Notes: generated by a model not told the origin, from the sequence alone. Counted from the first letter of the stretch, positions 11,700 through 24,931 are shown. The stretch: DNA of 64,000 nt from Tachypleus tridentatus (GCF_004210375.1 NC_134834.1:161591290-161655289), one strand, 5' to 3'. Translations and numbers: made by a program.

Positions 11700-13170
11700 A
11701 CTTATCTAGATTACTTTAAGTTTTTGATATAAAATCTTCTAAAGTAATCCGTTTCCATTTCTTCACTGAAACTCTCGTTTTGGCGAGTAAAACAAAACAA
11801 ACAATAGACAGTTACGACTGGTAGTAAACTTGGTAGTAGTAGTAGTAAAATATATAATCCATGTTTAACCGTACGATGGCCAACAGTACTTGTTATTGTG
11901 TAGTTAAATACATGAATTTCTACTAAAAATTACAGAACTTTAGTTTTAACTGTTCTACAGTTTTTACTAAAATTATGCAAACAAACAATGCGTGGTATTC
12001 AGGTTTAAAATTTTACTTTGAGCTTTTCCTAAAAATAAGCAAATGCATTAAAGTCAATGCCCTAAATTAACATATTTCAGTTTAAAGATAGAATATACTT
12101 GGAATTAGCTATACAATTTTAAAACGTGTAGATTATTCCCTCTGAGTGTCTGTAATGCTAAAAAGAAGGTTTTGATATCTACGGTTTCACAAGAGATAAA
12201 ACCGATTATGTAGTTTCGTGTTTAATGAAAAAAAAAACCGTCTACACCTTATTTCGTGCAACATTTCTTACAATGTAATTTTTATCAGGCATCATAATTC
12301 TTTTATCCAACACCATAATGACAAGGTACGTTTATTTCTAATTCAATGAAGCCTCAACTTTTGTTATGTTACTTTAGTCTTTCTGTTTATTTCCCGTTGT
12401 AAAAATAGTTCAAATACGAAATTTAGAGAAAAAAATATTAAAATTCGGGACATTTCTTCAATAAGAATGTGAAACGTAGCATATGTATCTAAGTTTCTGC
12501 TTGTACGTTGAAAACTAAATTATTTGTATTTTCAAGTACGGTATGTTCAACTTTCATTTATATGTATCCAAAAGTATAATGCAGATTTTGTTGTTATCAC
12601 AATATTTCAGTCCGTAAGCTGCTTGGAATTTGCTTCTTTATTTCAAATAATACACAAATTATTAATCTGGGGAGTATTAGTGTTTGAAAAAATTAATAAC
12701 GTACGCATCCTACGGATTCATATTTTGCTTTGACAACATTTATGTTGGATGTAAACTTTGTGATAACCTCTTTGTTATGTTTGACTACTCAGTTGTGTCT
12801 GTTATAGGTTTGTAAATAAAAAGCTGTCAAAATTTTCTTTTTGACCTTTATACCAGTTCTTTGTCCTATTTCTTCTACTGGCAAAAACTCGTATAATAAA
12901 CAGCGTTAACGATGAAAATGTCACTAGGTGGACAATCTGCAATGACCCCTAACATTGTGCATGCCAGCGTATAACAGCACAAAGCCTCAAATTGTTCGAC
13001 CCACCCCAGTGTATCACTCTGAATTTCTTAAATTATTTATATATATATATGTGTGTGTGTGTTTGTTGGTAATGATGTTGAGTTTGGTGTTACACATCTG
13101 TATCTGAAATACAACTGTTTATCCTTTCACATTCTAAATCAGTCGTATAAAATTAACACTTCAGATCAAT
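11700..13170. other. Intergenic with microsatellites
   Basis: It contains a (TAG)n run at about 11832-11849 and a (TA)n(TG)n run at about 13039-13062. I see no gene. Confidence 0.5.
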
Positions 13171-13177
13171 CTTTTGT

Positions 13178-13412
13178 CCCACACGCCTCGACTCGTAATC
13201 TGAAGGTCGCAAGTTCGAATCCCCGTCGCCCCAAACATGCTCGCCCTTTCAGCTGTGGGGGCATCCCACTATTCATTGGTGAAAGAGTAGCCCAAGAGCT
13301 GGCAGTGGATGGTAATGACTAGCTGCCTTCCCTCTAGTCTTACAATGCTAAATTAGGGACGGCTAGCGCAGATAGTCCTCGTGTAGCTTTGCGCGAAATT
13401 CAATAAACAAAC
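13178..13412 (+). mobile_element. tRNA-derived SINE, family A, 5' decayed
   Basis: The copy matches the family A body: ACTCGTAATCTGAAGGTCGC, B-box-like GTTCGAATCCCC, TTTCAGCTGTGGGGGC, TATTCATTGGTGAAAGAGTAG, TAGTCTTACAATGCTAAATT and the tail AGATAGTCCTCGTGTAGC plus CAATAAACAAAC. The first bases of the tRNA-like head are degraded. Confidence 0.8.
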
Positions 13413-14821
13413 TTGCCACACACGTCGCTGCCCAAGAAATCCTCGTTACTGGCAGAATTGACCTTAGAGACCATACACCCTGAAATGTTATTTTTAGATG
13501 CCTCTTATCTTGAATCCGAAATGAACAAACTAGCTTATGAAATTGAATAATTAAACCATATAAAAGTGTTAAAATAAATTCACGATGCAATTGTCAAGCC
13601 AGTACAATTTTTTAGTAAAGATCGATTGTTGTCTAAGCAGTAAATATATTTATGCTTCTTATGCTGCCTTTAATCAGCATATGCTTTAATGATAAATTTA
13701 TCGTGATACTGTACAAAATATTCAAGCTGAATAAGTTTTAAGGTTAATTTACTTATGATAGACTTAAAGGCTTCGTTTGTTTGGCGTATATTATATGAAT
13801 GTTACATATATCTGTCGCATAGTAACATAATCTTGTTGGGACTAATAAATGTATTTAAAAAAAAATAGATACAGTGTATATTACAAATTTATAACACTCA
13901 ATACATTTAGCTTCAATTCTTGGGCCTTATTTTAGCTTTATTTAGTAATGTTTATTTATTTAGGGCAACTTTCTGAAGTTTCTCTAGATTTTAGCATACG
14001 TTTAATTTTACATATCTTTTAAAAAGTTGCTTTGTAATCAGAACAGTAAGTATATACCTATTGAAAAATGGATTTAGCTATAAGTATAGTATAAGAAAGT
14101 TGAAAGTAAACATTTATTACAATAATTAAGTATGTGGTAAAATGGAGTAATAGTTACAACACTATACAGATAAAAGTGCATTAAAATGGAGTAACACTTA
14201 CAAGAGTATACATTTAGAAGTTAATTTATCTTCGTAAATAAGTCTATGTTGGGTTCGTCTGGAATGTGTAAGCGGTAGTCCTTATCATACAACCTTTAGC
14301 ATTCCACTTCACAGAAATACTGAACAGGTAAGCTGACGCTATCGTTGATGCAGTCCGAACACATTTCATTTGAATGAATTTCGCATATACGTACAACACT
14401 TGACACAAGTATTAGTTTTATTTATTTGGAAAAAAATTAAATAACATGATCTTACGCTGTAAAATAATGAACAGTATTCACTGTGCACGAAGTTGAAGCG
14501 AATTATTTTTTTAAACTTCAAAAATTGATAGCATCTCAGACTCGCAACAAAATAAATATAATTCTGTTGATACATTATTCGTTCGTGGCAATCGTGAAAT
14601 TGCAGATTACAAAATAAAATCTGTTTTCTTAGAAACTATAAATTTTCTAATGTTATAAATTTAACGTTGAGGATTAGCATGAGGTCAAAGATCATTTGAA
14701 AAAAATGTTTACTCATTTAAGAACTTGAAGCCTTTTCCAGCATATTATTTTCTTATAAATAACACACTCACTCATACTTAACTATTTTGAAAAGTTATTT
14801 GTTCGCGCAGTAAACTGAGTG
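13413..14821. other. Intergenic, nothing recognised
   Basis: AT-rich sequence without a gene-like frame or clear element boundary. Confidence 0.5.
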
Positions 14822-15085
14822 TATAATTGTTTGGTTTGGAATTTCGCTCAAAGCTACACGAGGGCTGTGTGCGCTAGGCATTCCTAATTTAGCAGTGTAA
14901 GACTAGTTGCAATGCAGCTAGTCATCACCACCCACCGCCAACTTTTGGGCTACTCTTACCAGCGAACAGTGGGATTAACCGTTACATTATAACGCCCCCA
15001 CGGCATGTTTGGTGCGATGGGAATTCGATCCCGCGATCCTCAGAATACGAGTTGAACGCCTTAACCCACCTGGTTATGCCGGGCC
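14822..15085 (-). mobile_element. tRNA-derived SINE, family A, full length
   Basis: Minus-strand copy running from the tRNA-like head (GGGCCCGGCATAACCAGGTG read on the minus strand) to the tail near 14830. A short direct repeat, CTGAGTG, occurs at 14815-14821 and 15086-15092, consistent with a target duplication. Confidence 0.8.
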
Positions 15086-15511
15086 CTGAGTGCATTAACC
15101 AAGTCAGTAAGGGTTTGTGGTAACTTGCATTACACGCGCATGCTTTGAGTTCGTTATATGTGTATATTCGCAAATTATGTTATTATTGAAAATGTCACAC
15201 AGTATTTGTATAGAGTGTGTGTAATTAGTACAAAAGTTTTTAAAATTATATAAAATTAGATATCAACATTTTAATTTTTTTGGGGGGTGGGATATTTCAA
15301 ATCAAACTGAAAGTTATTCCGGCGAAGTGTAGCTTTATTATACATCTTCATATGTATTAGATATTACTGTTTTGATTTTATTTTTTATTTATTTATACAA
15401 ACAGAGTAATTCTCTTTATTAACAAAATTGACTTTGAAAAACCTTAATTTATTGTTAAAAAGTTTCAAGGGTATGCAATTGTTTCATGTATGTATTCAAC
15501 ACGATATGTTA

Positions 15512-15783
15512 TGTTTTGTTTTTTAATTTCGCGTAAAGCTACACAAGAGCTATCTGCGCTAGCCGTCTCCAATTTAGCAGTGTAAGACTAGAAGGATAGC
15601 AACTAGTTATCATTACCCACCGCCAACTCTTGGGCTACTCTTTTACCAACGAATAGAGGGATTGAATGTAATATTATAACGCTCCTACGGCTGAAAAGGC
15701 GAGCATATTTGGTTTCAGGGAGATCAGAACCTGCGACCCTCGGATTACGAATCGAGCGCTTTATCCACCTGGTCATGCCGGGC
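15512..15783 (-). mobile_element. tRNA-derived SINE, family A
   Basis: Minus-strand copy with tail TTTCGCGTAAAGCTACAC, core and a head ending GCCCGGCATGACCAGGTGG on the minus strand. No convincing target duplication was found. Confidence 0.8.
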
Positions 15784-15934
15784 ATATTCAGTCTGAACAC
15801 CATCTGCTCGTGTGTTTTAGCATTCTGTAATGACTTTGAGTCATTATAAATTGTGAAGAAAAATAAGGAAGTTTCTAGTCTGACAAAGAAAAAAAACATC
15901 ACTTGCATTCATTTTTTAACAAAGTTCCCCATCA

Positions 15935-16520
15935 CTTCAGTGAAATAGACCCAGCTTTTCTCATGCAGCTTTGACATTTGTCTTGTATTGCTTTTGCTAC
16001 TGAGTCCGGAAATTCCTTCAAAATCATTTCTCCTTCAACTTGGAGAACGGTTGGAAGTCAAAAGGAGCCAAATCTGGCGAACAGGTTGAATGAGGAATCA
16101 GTTCAAAGCTACACTGTGTCGCTGCAACCAGTGTTATGTGGGTTAATAGATTGTTCTGGAGAAGTAGCACACCTCAGCTTTCCATGTTGTATATTTTTTA
16201 TGACTTTTTTAATGCCACAGTTCATCAGCATAGTACCCCCATTTGGGGCTTGTATTTTGAGGAATGTTCAATCATGATTACCCCATCGTTGCCCCAGAAG
16301 ATGTAGTCGTGATCTTTCCAACTGATTACTTCTTCCTTGACTTCTTAGCGAGGAGGGACAGAAATTGTGTCTACTTTCAGTGCACGCTCTGCTGTTTGGT
16401 TTCAGGACCAAAGTGGTTACAATTTGTTTGGATCTGCGTGAAACTGCTCCAAGTATTTCCAGGAAACTTGAAGTCAAAATTTCTTGTAATCGTCACTCAA
16501 CATTCGTCTTGCTGAAGCCT
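15935..16520 (-). pseudogene. mariner-family transposase remnant
   Basis: On the minus strand, fragments of a mariner transposase can be read in shifting frames. From its N- to C-terminal side these include LSDDYK, an ETKQQS segment (mariner DPETKQQS region) near 16395, an IIEHSSKYKPQMG segment and HSTCSPDLAPFDF near 16060-16095, which corresponds to the YSPDLAPSDYHLF signature with its catalytic aspartate. Many frameshifts and stops make it non-functional. Terminal inverted repeats were not identified. The right side is followed by a truncated SINE at 16567. Confidence 0.7.
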
Positions 16521-16566
16521 TTCGCAGACATAACCTGAGGTTGCAACGATAGAAGTCAGGTTCTCA

Positions 16567-16634
16567 TACCAGTGGTTGGCCGAGCACATATAGCCCATTG
16601 TGTAGCTTTGTGCTAAACTTCAAACAAACAAAAC
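16567..16634 (+). mobile_element. SINE family B, 3' fragment
   Basis: Only the 3' part is present: CAGTGGTTGGCCGAGCAC, AGCCCATTGTGTAGCTTTG and a CAAACAAACAAAA tail. Confidence 0.7.
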
Positions 16635-17183
16635 GATCTTTTCGAAACTTCTCCATGGCCAAATATAAGTCACATAATTTTTGTCAGCTCGATTTGCAAA
16701 TTTATTCAGTGAATTTTCATTTTTTGTTTTCTCTTATTTCTTTCTTCTCAAAAAAAAAAAAAGTATGATTCCAACAACATTCTAATGCTCAGATTGAAAA
16801 TATAGTTACGTGTTAGCTGACTTGTTAGATTCATTATGCACCTCAATTTGTTGTTAATACCTTATGTAAGTAAACTGCAAATAAAATGGTCAGTCTTATA
16901 ATTCTCCAACTGACAGTCAGAAACACGAACATTATTATTTGTATTTACTTGCGTGGAAGGGAACGTTCTTCTTCCATACTTTAAATGTTTTCAGGCCCAA
17001 TATCCTGCATGATATTTTTCTTAGCGAAAATATATTTCTTTCAGCATCATTTCACGTAAGAAATCGCTGTTTTGCCATTACCATTAATTAATCTATTTGT
17101 TTATTGTGTAACGTATTATGATTTAGAATTATTCAACTTAGGTGCTTTTATTGTGAAATATAATTATCAGTGTCCTGATTCTT
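16635..17183. other. Intergenic, nothing recognised
   Basis: AT-rich with an A-run near 16750. No gene or repeat boundary seen. Confidence 0.5.
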
Positions 17184-17357
17184 GCTGGCATGGCTCTAAT
17201 TCCCTCACAGAAAATGTTTACCCTTTCAGCCCTGGAAGCGTTATAATATACGATCACTCCCACTATTCGATTAGAGTAGCTTATGAACTGCGGTGGATGG
17301 TATTGACTAGCTACCCCCACACACACTCTTTATCACTTCTACATCAGGGACGTCTAT
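17184..17357 (+). mobile_element. SINE family A, heavily decayed
   Basis: Recognisable by GCTGGCATGGCTC, CCCTTTCAGCCCTGGAAGCG, CACTCCCACTATTCGATTAG and GCGGTGGATGGTATTGACTA. The tail is replaced by a CACACA stretch. This is an old copy. Confidence 0.65.
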
Positions 17358-19828
17358 AGTGACAATAATAGAATTGAAAATTGAAACGGTGAATTGCCCT
17401 GTTAATTATACACAACTCTATATTCTTATCTTTTCATATGCTCAAAAATGGGACACGTGATTCTGGTGCCGCTCCCCGTTCCACTGGTTGTGTATACGTC
17501 AATTATATTTCTGCCTTTTCTGCCTCTGGGTTTTCTATAGAATACGACCGTCCAGCTTGGTATTCTTATTTCAAATTAGGACAGAAAAATACAAAAAATA
17601 CCACTAAAATCCTTCTGTCTGTGATTTGTTGATCGTAAAGATGCTCTTTAGGATTAACAAATGTGATTTTTTTTTTTTTCTCTCTTTCTTTTACTCATGC
17701 ATGACTACAGCTGAGTATTTGTGGAACGAACTTTTTTTTTATTAGCCTTTGACTGGTAACCAGTTTACTTTGCTGCTATGTTGTGGAATTCCGAGTAAAC
17801 TCCACAAACAAGTTACTGTAATTTTAAGTTTTTTGTAATGACGCTTTTATTAAGCTGGTATAAAATAATAACACTACTTATAAGCTGTTGAATGTTGAGA
17901 TATAATTAGTCATACAGGTTGACTGAATGGCTAATATGAATTATAAGATAGAATACTTTATAAAATGCACAGAAGGTTACATAATCAATTCTTACTAACT
18001 TCTCAGTGTTCTCTGACCTGTTACTCAAAAGCAAAATTATGCATTATTTGAATTAATTGGTGCATTGTAAGAATATTCAGTGGTGTATATTATTTTGGTA
18101 AATCAACTCATTTTTAGATACTGTGGGTGTATATGTGTTTATTTCATTTGTAAGGGGTTTTTTAAGAGTAATTAGGATGTTGCTTGTTTTCATACTCGTA
18201 TTGTATTACAATCAGCAGGAACCCAAACCTATAAATGATATCTGTATTCTAAATTCAGCACATAGTTTAAATTATAGAGGTTGAAAAATGTGTTTTACAA
18301 ATTTCTATATCTTTGTGTCAGGTCAGCTGTAGTTTTCTCCTAAACTCGTTCTGTTTAACGTTATTATAGTGGAGATCAACCACAGGTTATCTTGGCTGTA
18401 TTTTCAGCCGCGGCATTGTGGCTCATAGAATGGCTTTGATTTTTTATTTTATTTTATTTTTTAAGTACAAACTTTTATCTCATAGCTCCATCTTTTGACG
18501 ACTTGATCTAGTTACACCCACGACCATTGAGTATTCCCTCGTTTTCTGTTTTTGCCCTTCGTAAGGCTGGCAAATCGTGGTCAGCTCAACATTAGCTCGT
18601 AACTAAAACTTAAAAAAAAAATAAATGAAATATCTACTAAAAGTAAATTAATCAAATTCGAGAATTACAGGACCGATATGCAAGGTATTAAACCCAGAAG
18701 TCTATACAACTCAACTTTTGAACTGACACTCGTTTCTCTGTTAACAATTATCAACAAAATTTGTAAACTAGTTTAGTAATAAACTTTCAATTCATAGAAC
18801 AAATAAAAAATACTTAATTAGAATTATTTTCAAATAAACTACAATTTTATATGAAGAAGATTTGATCCCGCATTCGTTTACAGAACTTTCAAAAGTTATA
18901 TATAATTTCAGCTAATTTGAAGTGTTTTATAAAAATTGTTATAATTACCAAGAGTGGAAATTAACTTGTGTAGATAAGTATATACATGTAAACACTTGAT
19001 ACTGACGCCTTAAAATATTTGACAGAAGTGACGTGACACTTTAAACTAGGAATATATTGCTCAGCCTACTTACTACATGTTTATCTGCAAATGATTAAGT
19101 GTAGGAAATATGCCATCCTGCAAAATGGTCGAAAATGTAGTTCTTAACACAGCAGTCTTCATCATTTATATTACTTTCTAACTTGTGTTTTCAATATCTA
19201 AACCAATATTATCAAGTCGACGTTTTCGAGGCATCAGTTTCGTTACTAATAATCTTCATATGTTTGGGAAAAAGTTTATGGTCACGTACATGTGCGTTAT
19301 CATTTTATATGCCTGTAACGTTCATTTGATTTATGTACAGTGTTAAAACAGTTGTTTACATGAGGAAGTGAGTCAGGAATGTGTAGAATGACCCGTACAG
19401 ATAAGCTTTACTGTTACACTGCGATTATCATGCTTGTTTGTTTTTGTTTTTATCTTCTTTTACTTCACCTAGAAACTGGCTCCTGTACCAATACCCCGAA
19501 AATTAGCTATGTACATGTAATTGCACTACCTAATTTGGTGCTATGCTAATCACTTCACACTGAAAATGACTTTCATTGTTTCTAGTCGTACAAAGGTCAA
19601 AGGTTTTTTTTTATCAAATTTTCCTTTAACATAGTTTCAGACTTCAAAAACAAGCCAAAGTAAAATGTTTTTGTTATGTAAAGGTTGGAAGGTTTCTCCT
19701 AATTTACTTATTAATATTTCAATCTTTAAATAAGGTTATGTAACATAAATCCGTGCAAAATATACCGTTTATGTTTGTGTGTATATAAATTAAAGGACTT
19801 AGGATACATTACCAATAACGTTCTCTTG
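17358..19828. other. Intergenic, nothing recognised
   Basis: AT-rich with T-runs (for example 17667-17680). No coding, RNA or transposon signal that I can support. Confidence 0.5.
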
Positions 19829-19837
19829 TTTCAATAC

Positions 19838-20114
19838 GTCTGGCATGGCTAGGTGGTTAAGGCACTCGACTCGTAATCTGAGGGTTGCGGGTTCGAATTC
19901 GCGTCACACCAAAAGTGCTCGCCCTTTCAGCTGTGGGGGCGTTATACTGTAATGGTCAATCCCACTATTCGTTGGTAAATGAGTAACCCAAGAGTTTGCG
20001 GTGAGTGGTGGTGACTAGCTACCTTCTTTCTAGTCTTACACTGCAAAATTAGGAACGGATAGCGTAGATAGCCCTCGTGTAGCTTTGCGCGAAATTCAAA
20101 ACCAAACCACATTA
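19838..20114 (+). mobile_element. tRNA-derived SINE, family A, full length with target duplication
   Basis: Head GTCTGGCATGGCTAGGTGG (A box), B box GGGTTCGAATTC, full core, and tail AGATAGCCCTCGTGTAGC ending AATTCAAAACCAAACC. A perfect 9 bp duplication TTTCAATAC flanks it at 19829-19837 and 20115-20123. Confidence 0.85.
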
Positions 20115-20123
20115 TTTCAATAC

Positions 20124-20999
20124 TGTTTGAAAATAGAGAGCAGCTCGTCAACTGAGGTATTCTTTCAGCATGAGAAACGTAAATTTCACTAATTTTGCAT
20201 GTAGGATTACAGATGCATACAAAAAACATAATAGAGTATTTAAAGCCAAATTTTAAAAAATGTAATTAATAGCAGTATGCGCTGTACTGAATAACCATCT
20301 TTGTTGTTTTGGTTTACAAATGGTAGTGTACTGAGTACTTCATACTGTAACTATTTCGTTGTTGTCTTGTTTTTCACTGAACTTATTTGGTCTTGTGTTT
20401 AAAGTATCATTGGTGTTCTGTGACAAGAGTTGTATGTCCAATCATCTTGAGGCTAGTCATCTTATGAATCACTGACTAAACAGGTTAAAAGTCCTGAACT
20501 TGCTAGCAATTCAATTGAAATATGGAAATATGCAAGATTACGTGATATCTAGAATTGTTCACTTTTGTTTGGGTACACTATGGAGCTTTGTGACTTGTAT
20601 ATATTTCTCCTAGTTCGAGATTATAAAGGTACATAAAACGAAATTCTAGCATATCTGTAGTGTTTAGATGTGTCGGAAGATCAACACAAGACCCTTTGGC
20701 AGCAAGGAGAAAACGGTCTACTCCATGACCGGCTACTAGGCCCTAACTGAAAACGGTAACTAACTCCAGCTTTTCACTGGAAAAAGCCAAAGAATACAGC
20801 GGTCCATTACAACTGAAGAAATAACGGCGTTTAAAACTGTACAGAATATAATTCGCTTACATTTAGGCTTAGAAGAGCCCTGTTTACGAATTTATTTCAA
20901 ATCATATAAACAGAAGATTAATTGTCTGAAACTGTACGAGACGTTTTCGACAGGTGACGAATGAGAGTACATTACGTTGAACAAAATATTTGTCTAGTT
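20124..20999. other. Intergenic, nothing recognised
   Basis: No gene-like frame. Slightly less AT-rich at about 20680-20830, without a recognisable feature. Confidence 0.45.
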
Positions 21000-21010
21000 A
21001 AGTGTCTGCG

Positions 21011-21283
21011 GGGCCCAGCATGGCAAGCGTGTTAAGGCGTGCGACTCGTAATCTGAGGGTCGCGGGTTCGCATCCCCGTCGCGCCAAACATGCTCGCCCT
21101 TTCAGCCGTGGGGGCGTTATAATGTGACGGTCAATCCCACTATTCGTTGGTAAAAGAGTAGCTCAAGAGTTGGCGGTGGATGGTGATGACTAGCTGCCTT
21201 TCCTCTAGTCTTACACTGCTGAATTAGGGACGACTATTGCAGATAGCCCTCGTGTAGCTTTATGCAAAAGTCAAAAAGAAACA
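21011..21283 (+). mobile_element. tRNA-derived SINE, family A, full length with target duplication
   Basis: Complete copy from GGGCCCAGCATGGCAAGCG through B-box-like GGGTTCGCATCC to the tail. An 11 bp duplication with one mismatch (AAGTGTCTGCG / AAGTGTTTGCG) lies at 21000-21010 and 21284-21294. Confidence 0.85.
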
Positions 21284-21294
21284 AAGTGTTTGCG

Positions 21295-22700
21295 AAAGTC
21301 TATCATAATAGGTTAAGCGTCCAAGAGTCGAAAAAAATTGCCAAACTGTATCTTGCATATTATCAGGTTATAACATGCTGAATCACTATACCGCGAGGAA
21401 ATGTCATCTTTGTACAGGTTGGATGTCAATAAGGCATGGTACCATATAAACGAAGAATGTAACCACACATTCAAATTAGCATGTTACTTTCTGCACAAAA
21501 TGTAACCGCAAACAGCAATTCTTGCTATAATATTTTCTGAATTTTCCCACAAACTTCTGTGCATTTGGTTTACTAAAATGGGCCTTCAAAAGTTCTAGAA
21601 GCTTCCCGTGGTTTAGATGCTATGTAAACCAGAAATCCATAACCAGATATCTGCTATGATATGAAACACCAGTGATGGTAGAAGAGGGTCTAAAACGCCT
21701 AGGTATTCATTCTTGTATTGTTACTACAGGTATGAAGACGTAAGTATTGTGCTAAAATTTTAAATTATGCACGTCTAGAACAGTGAGGGGAATAAAATTT
21801 GGGTTAAAAGAAATACTTCTAAAAATTGTGTGGACAAAATACCGTTTTTTGTGTTTTTTTCATCGGAATTTTGTATTTTGGTGAAAGACGGAAGTAAAAG
21901 AGTAGAGGTTGTACAAAGATATATTGCAGTTTCATGATTTAGTAGCTTGTGCTCCCGGTTTCATTCTTGGTTTAGCTTATATGTTTCAAATCTCAACTGT
22001 ATTTAAATATTTTGAAACAAGAAATATGAGAGGCTGATTCGTTGTCACTGAGATACTGTAGATCTCATTATTTTGTACATGTAGATTGGTGGTTTCGGGA
22101 TATCAGTTTTCTACAGCGCATACGTACATGCGTGTTCTTATTATGATGATCTATATTGAAACATCTAACGTGGTAACAATCATACCATCTAACCCTTGCT
22201 CAAAAGTCGTTAAATATTTTCGTCTTTAGACCATCTGGTATCTCTGGTTTAATTCGCATATGAGCAGAATAAGTTTTTATGAGAGTTATTCTAAGAAAGT
22301 CTGACCCTTGAAGGAAAACAAAGAAGAATATGTTATAATATCTCAAACACTTCTGCCAGAACCGACAAGACTTTTCGTTCAATACGAGGGATGAACAGGC
22401 TGTCTGCGATATGACAGGCATAGTAATGGTGTGTGTGCATTATAACACACACGCACACACAATGACTTTCTTTGTCCAGTCAGTGTCAACTCGTGACCCT
22501 TGTCCCCTCGGTAAATTTCATTCAAATACATAATCGTCCAGCAGAGGATGTTCCATTACCAATACTTTTAACCCTGATGCTATGCATATTATTGTAATAT
22601 CTCTGCAGACAGACAAGACGTCATCTACTGTATAGAACAAAGAAACGAAGCAAGTAAAGAAAGCTTTAACTTTCTCTACCACGTGTTGCAACTTTAAAAT
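21295..22700. other. Intergenic with a small GT/AC hairpin
   Basis: GTGTGTGTGCATTATAACAC followed by ACACGCACACACA near 22428-22460 could fold back on itself. Otherwise I see nothing. Confidence 0.45.
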
Positions 22701-22705
22701 TAAAT

Positions 22706-22951
22706 GGCCCGGCATGGCCAGGTGGGTTAAGGCACTGGACTCGTAATCTGAGGGTCGCGGGTTCGAATCCTCGTCGCACCAAACATGCCGCTGGAGCGTT
22801 ATAATGTGACGGTCAATCCCATTATTCGTTGGTAAAAGAGTAGCCCAAGATTTGACGGTGATGACTAGCTGCATTTCCTCTAGTTTTACACTGATAAATT
22901 AGGGACGGCTAGCGCAGATAGTGTAGCTTTGCGCGAAATTAAAAAAACAAA
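22706..22951 (+). mobile_element. tRNA-derived SINE, family A, with small internal deletions
   Basis: The head is the best preserved in the window: GGCCCGGCATGGCCAGGTGG (A box) and GGGTTCGAATCC (B box). The core lacks short segments, including CTCGCCCTTTCAG. It ends in AAAAAAACAAACA. Confidence 0.85.
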
Positions 22952-23790
22952 CACCTCCTGTCCAAGGCTTCGCCACTAAAATTCATAGAAGAAACACGTA
23001 CAGCGGAAATTACATACTGTTGTTTTTTTTTATGTGTAATCAACCGGAAGCTAGACACTGAAAAAAAAAAAAAGCTTCGTAAATGTAGCATACACTTTAT
23101 GCACCATAGAAACCATTTATAGAGAAATTGCTCGCTTAACTTAATGTTTTATTAATGTTAGCCAGTCCCTTACTCGGGCAGCTAAAGTAATTATTAAAAA
23201 ACACTGCAACGATTCATGTAACAAACAAACTTGAACAAAATAAAGGAAACCGAAATTCTTGCACTGTCCCATGTACAGAAAACATTAGCATATTTATATT
23301 AGCAATTTCAAGAATACTAGCACGTAAAAAAACTATAACGTAACGCCTACATTCGTTTTCACCCCTGGCATGAATAATTTATAGTTTTTTCAGTATACTG
23401 TTCTAAACTCTGCTGTTTGTTTTTGTTTATTTGTTGTTGTTGTTTTAAATTAAAAGTAGTTTCTGACGGAACGTAATAAGTGGTTGTTTCAACTTTTGTA
23501 ATTTTCTTGAAAGCTGAGAAAACGATTTGAGCAGCACAAAACGTGAGCTTAATATATTGTCAAGCTATTAAATGAGGCTGTTATAGTGGTTATTGAGGTA
23601 GTTGTCTGTGAATATTGAGTTTGCTTCAAAGGGTACAGGCAGTCAAGATACACGAAAATTAACTAAGTGAACGTTGGTTCGTGAAACTTTCTGATTAGTG
23701 GAACCGGTAGTTGAAAAAATAAAGTTAAATTGTATTAATGAATTGAACGCTATTTTTACTGAATAATTCCAAATCGTTTACCAAACAACA
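22952..23790. other. Intergenic, nothing recognised
   Basis: AT-rich with A-runs and a (TTG)n stretch near 23432. No gene seen. Confidence 0.5.
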
Positions 23791-23795
23791 AAAAT

Positions 23796-24400
23796 CATTA
23801 CAACACTGGTGACAGAAATAGTGTATTGGTAAACTTAAAAATGATGACATGCGCTCGAAAATTTGTTGGAAATGATGGAACAGTGGAAAAAACTATGAAG
23901 AAGAAAAATAGGAATTGTTACACACGTCTGATTTAGGAATACAAAATCGATTTCTTCGGAAACAAGATAAAGGAAATCATAGAAAATATACAGAGGAATT
24001 ATAACAAAAGAATTAAAACGCACAATGGAAGATCACTGAAATACAGAAAGATTATAATAACATGACTATAAATGTAAAGAAGTATTATAACAACATGACT
24101 GTAAATGTAAAGAAGTATTATAACAACGTGACTGTAAATGTAAAGAAGTATTATAACAACGTGACTGTAAATGTAAAGAAGTATTATAACAACGTGACTG
24201 TAAATGTAAAGAAGTATTATAACAACGTGACTGTAAATGTAAAGAAGTATTATAACAACGTGACTGTAAATGTAAAGAAGTATTATAACAACTTGACTGT
24301 AAATGTAAAGAAGTATTATAACAACGTGACTGTAAATGTAAAGAAGTATTATAACAACGTGACTGTAAATGTAAAGAAGTATTATAAGAAACTTGGAGAC
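23796..24400 (+). mobile_element. Possible retroelement leader fragment containing a minisatellite
   Basis: ACACTGGTGACAGAAATAGT at about 23803 resembles the region just after the LTR in Gypsy-type elements. Downstream, an interrupted frame reads as a charged, coiled-coil-like stretch (KIKEIIEN, QRNYNKR) that runs into the 33 bp repeat array. A related single-copy stretch occurs at 26155-26310. No LTR or pol domain was found, so the class is a guess. Confidence 0.35.
24062..24391 (+). repeat. Minisatellite, 10 units of 33 bp
   Basis: Ten consecutive 33 bp units are almost identical, differing mainly at the first codon (ATG, GTG or TTG) and in the last unit. The period is a multiple of three and the frame is open throughout, reading TVNVKKYYNN per unit. 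The preceding and following context suggests expansion of one segment of a retroelement frame rather than a host gene. Confidence 0.9.
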
Positions 24401-24417
24401 GTGTAAAAAGTTTTATT

Positions 24418-24530
24418 GTGTTTTATTATAGCAAAGCCACATCGGGCTATCTCCTGTGTCGACCGAGGAGAATCAAACCCCTGATTTTAGCTTTATGAAC
24501 CCGTAGACTTACCGCTGTCTCAGCAAGGGA
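24418..24530 (-). mobile_element. SINE family C
   Basis: Minus-strand copy: on the plus strand it starts TTATAGCAAAGCCACATCGG, continues through GAATCAAACCCCTGATTTTA (B-box complement) and ends near TTACCGCTGTCTCAGCAAG. Confidence 0.75.
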
Positions 24531-24717
24531 CAGTAAAGAAAGATAATGTTAATAAGATCGAGAAAGCACAGAAAACGTACTCAAGAATTTCAACCCCAGG
24601 ATAAAAATCATCCACACCTGTCTCTTCTTCATTCACTCAAATTAATTTCACTTGTTTGTGCAGTGAACCTGCTACAGTGTTGGATTTATTATATAGTTAG
24701 TAAGTAGAGACAAAAGT

Positions 24718-24931
24718 TTGTTTGTTTTTGAATTTCACGCAAAGCTACTCAAGGGCTATCTGCGCTAGCCGTCCCTAATTTAGCAGTGTAAGACTAGAGG
24801 GAAAGCAGCTAGTCATCACCACCCACCACCAACTCTTGGGCTACTCTTATACCAACGAATAGTGGGATTGACGGTAACATTATAACGCACCCACGGCTGA
24901 AAGGGCGAGCATGTTTGATGAGACGGGGATG
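24718..24931 (-). mobile_element. SINE family A, 5'-truncated, with target duplication
   Basis: Minus-strand copy lacking most of the tRNA-like head. A perfect 12 bp duplication AGAGACAAAAGT flanks it at 24706-24717 and 24932-24943, so the truncation happened at integration. Confidence 0.85.

Noticed and set aside
22706-22790. tRNA gene
   Set aside because: A and B boxes are present, but the acceptor and anticodon stems do not pair properly and the sequence continues into a SINE body; the same holds for the other SINE heads.
24062-24406. 114-residue frame as a repetitive host protein
   Set aside because: It is the minisatellite itself; there is no promoter, splice context or unique sequence.
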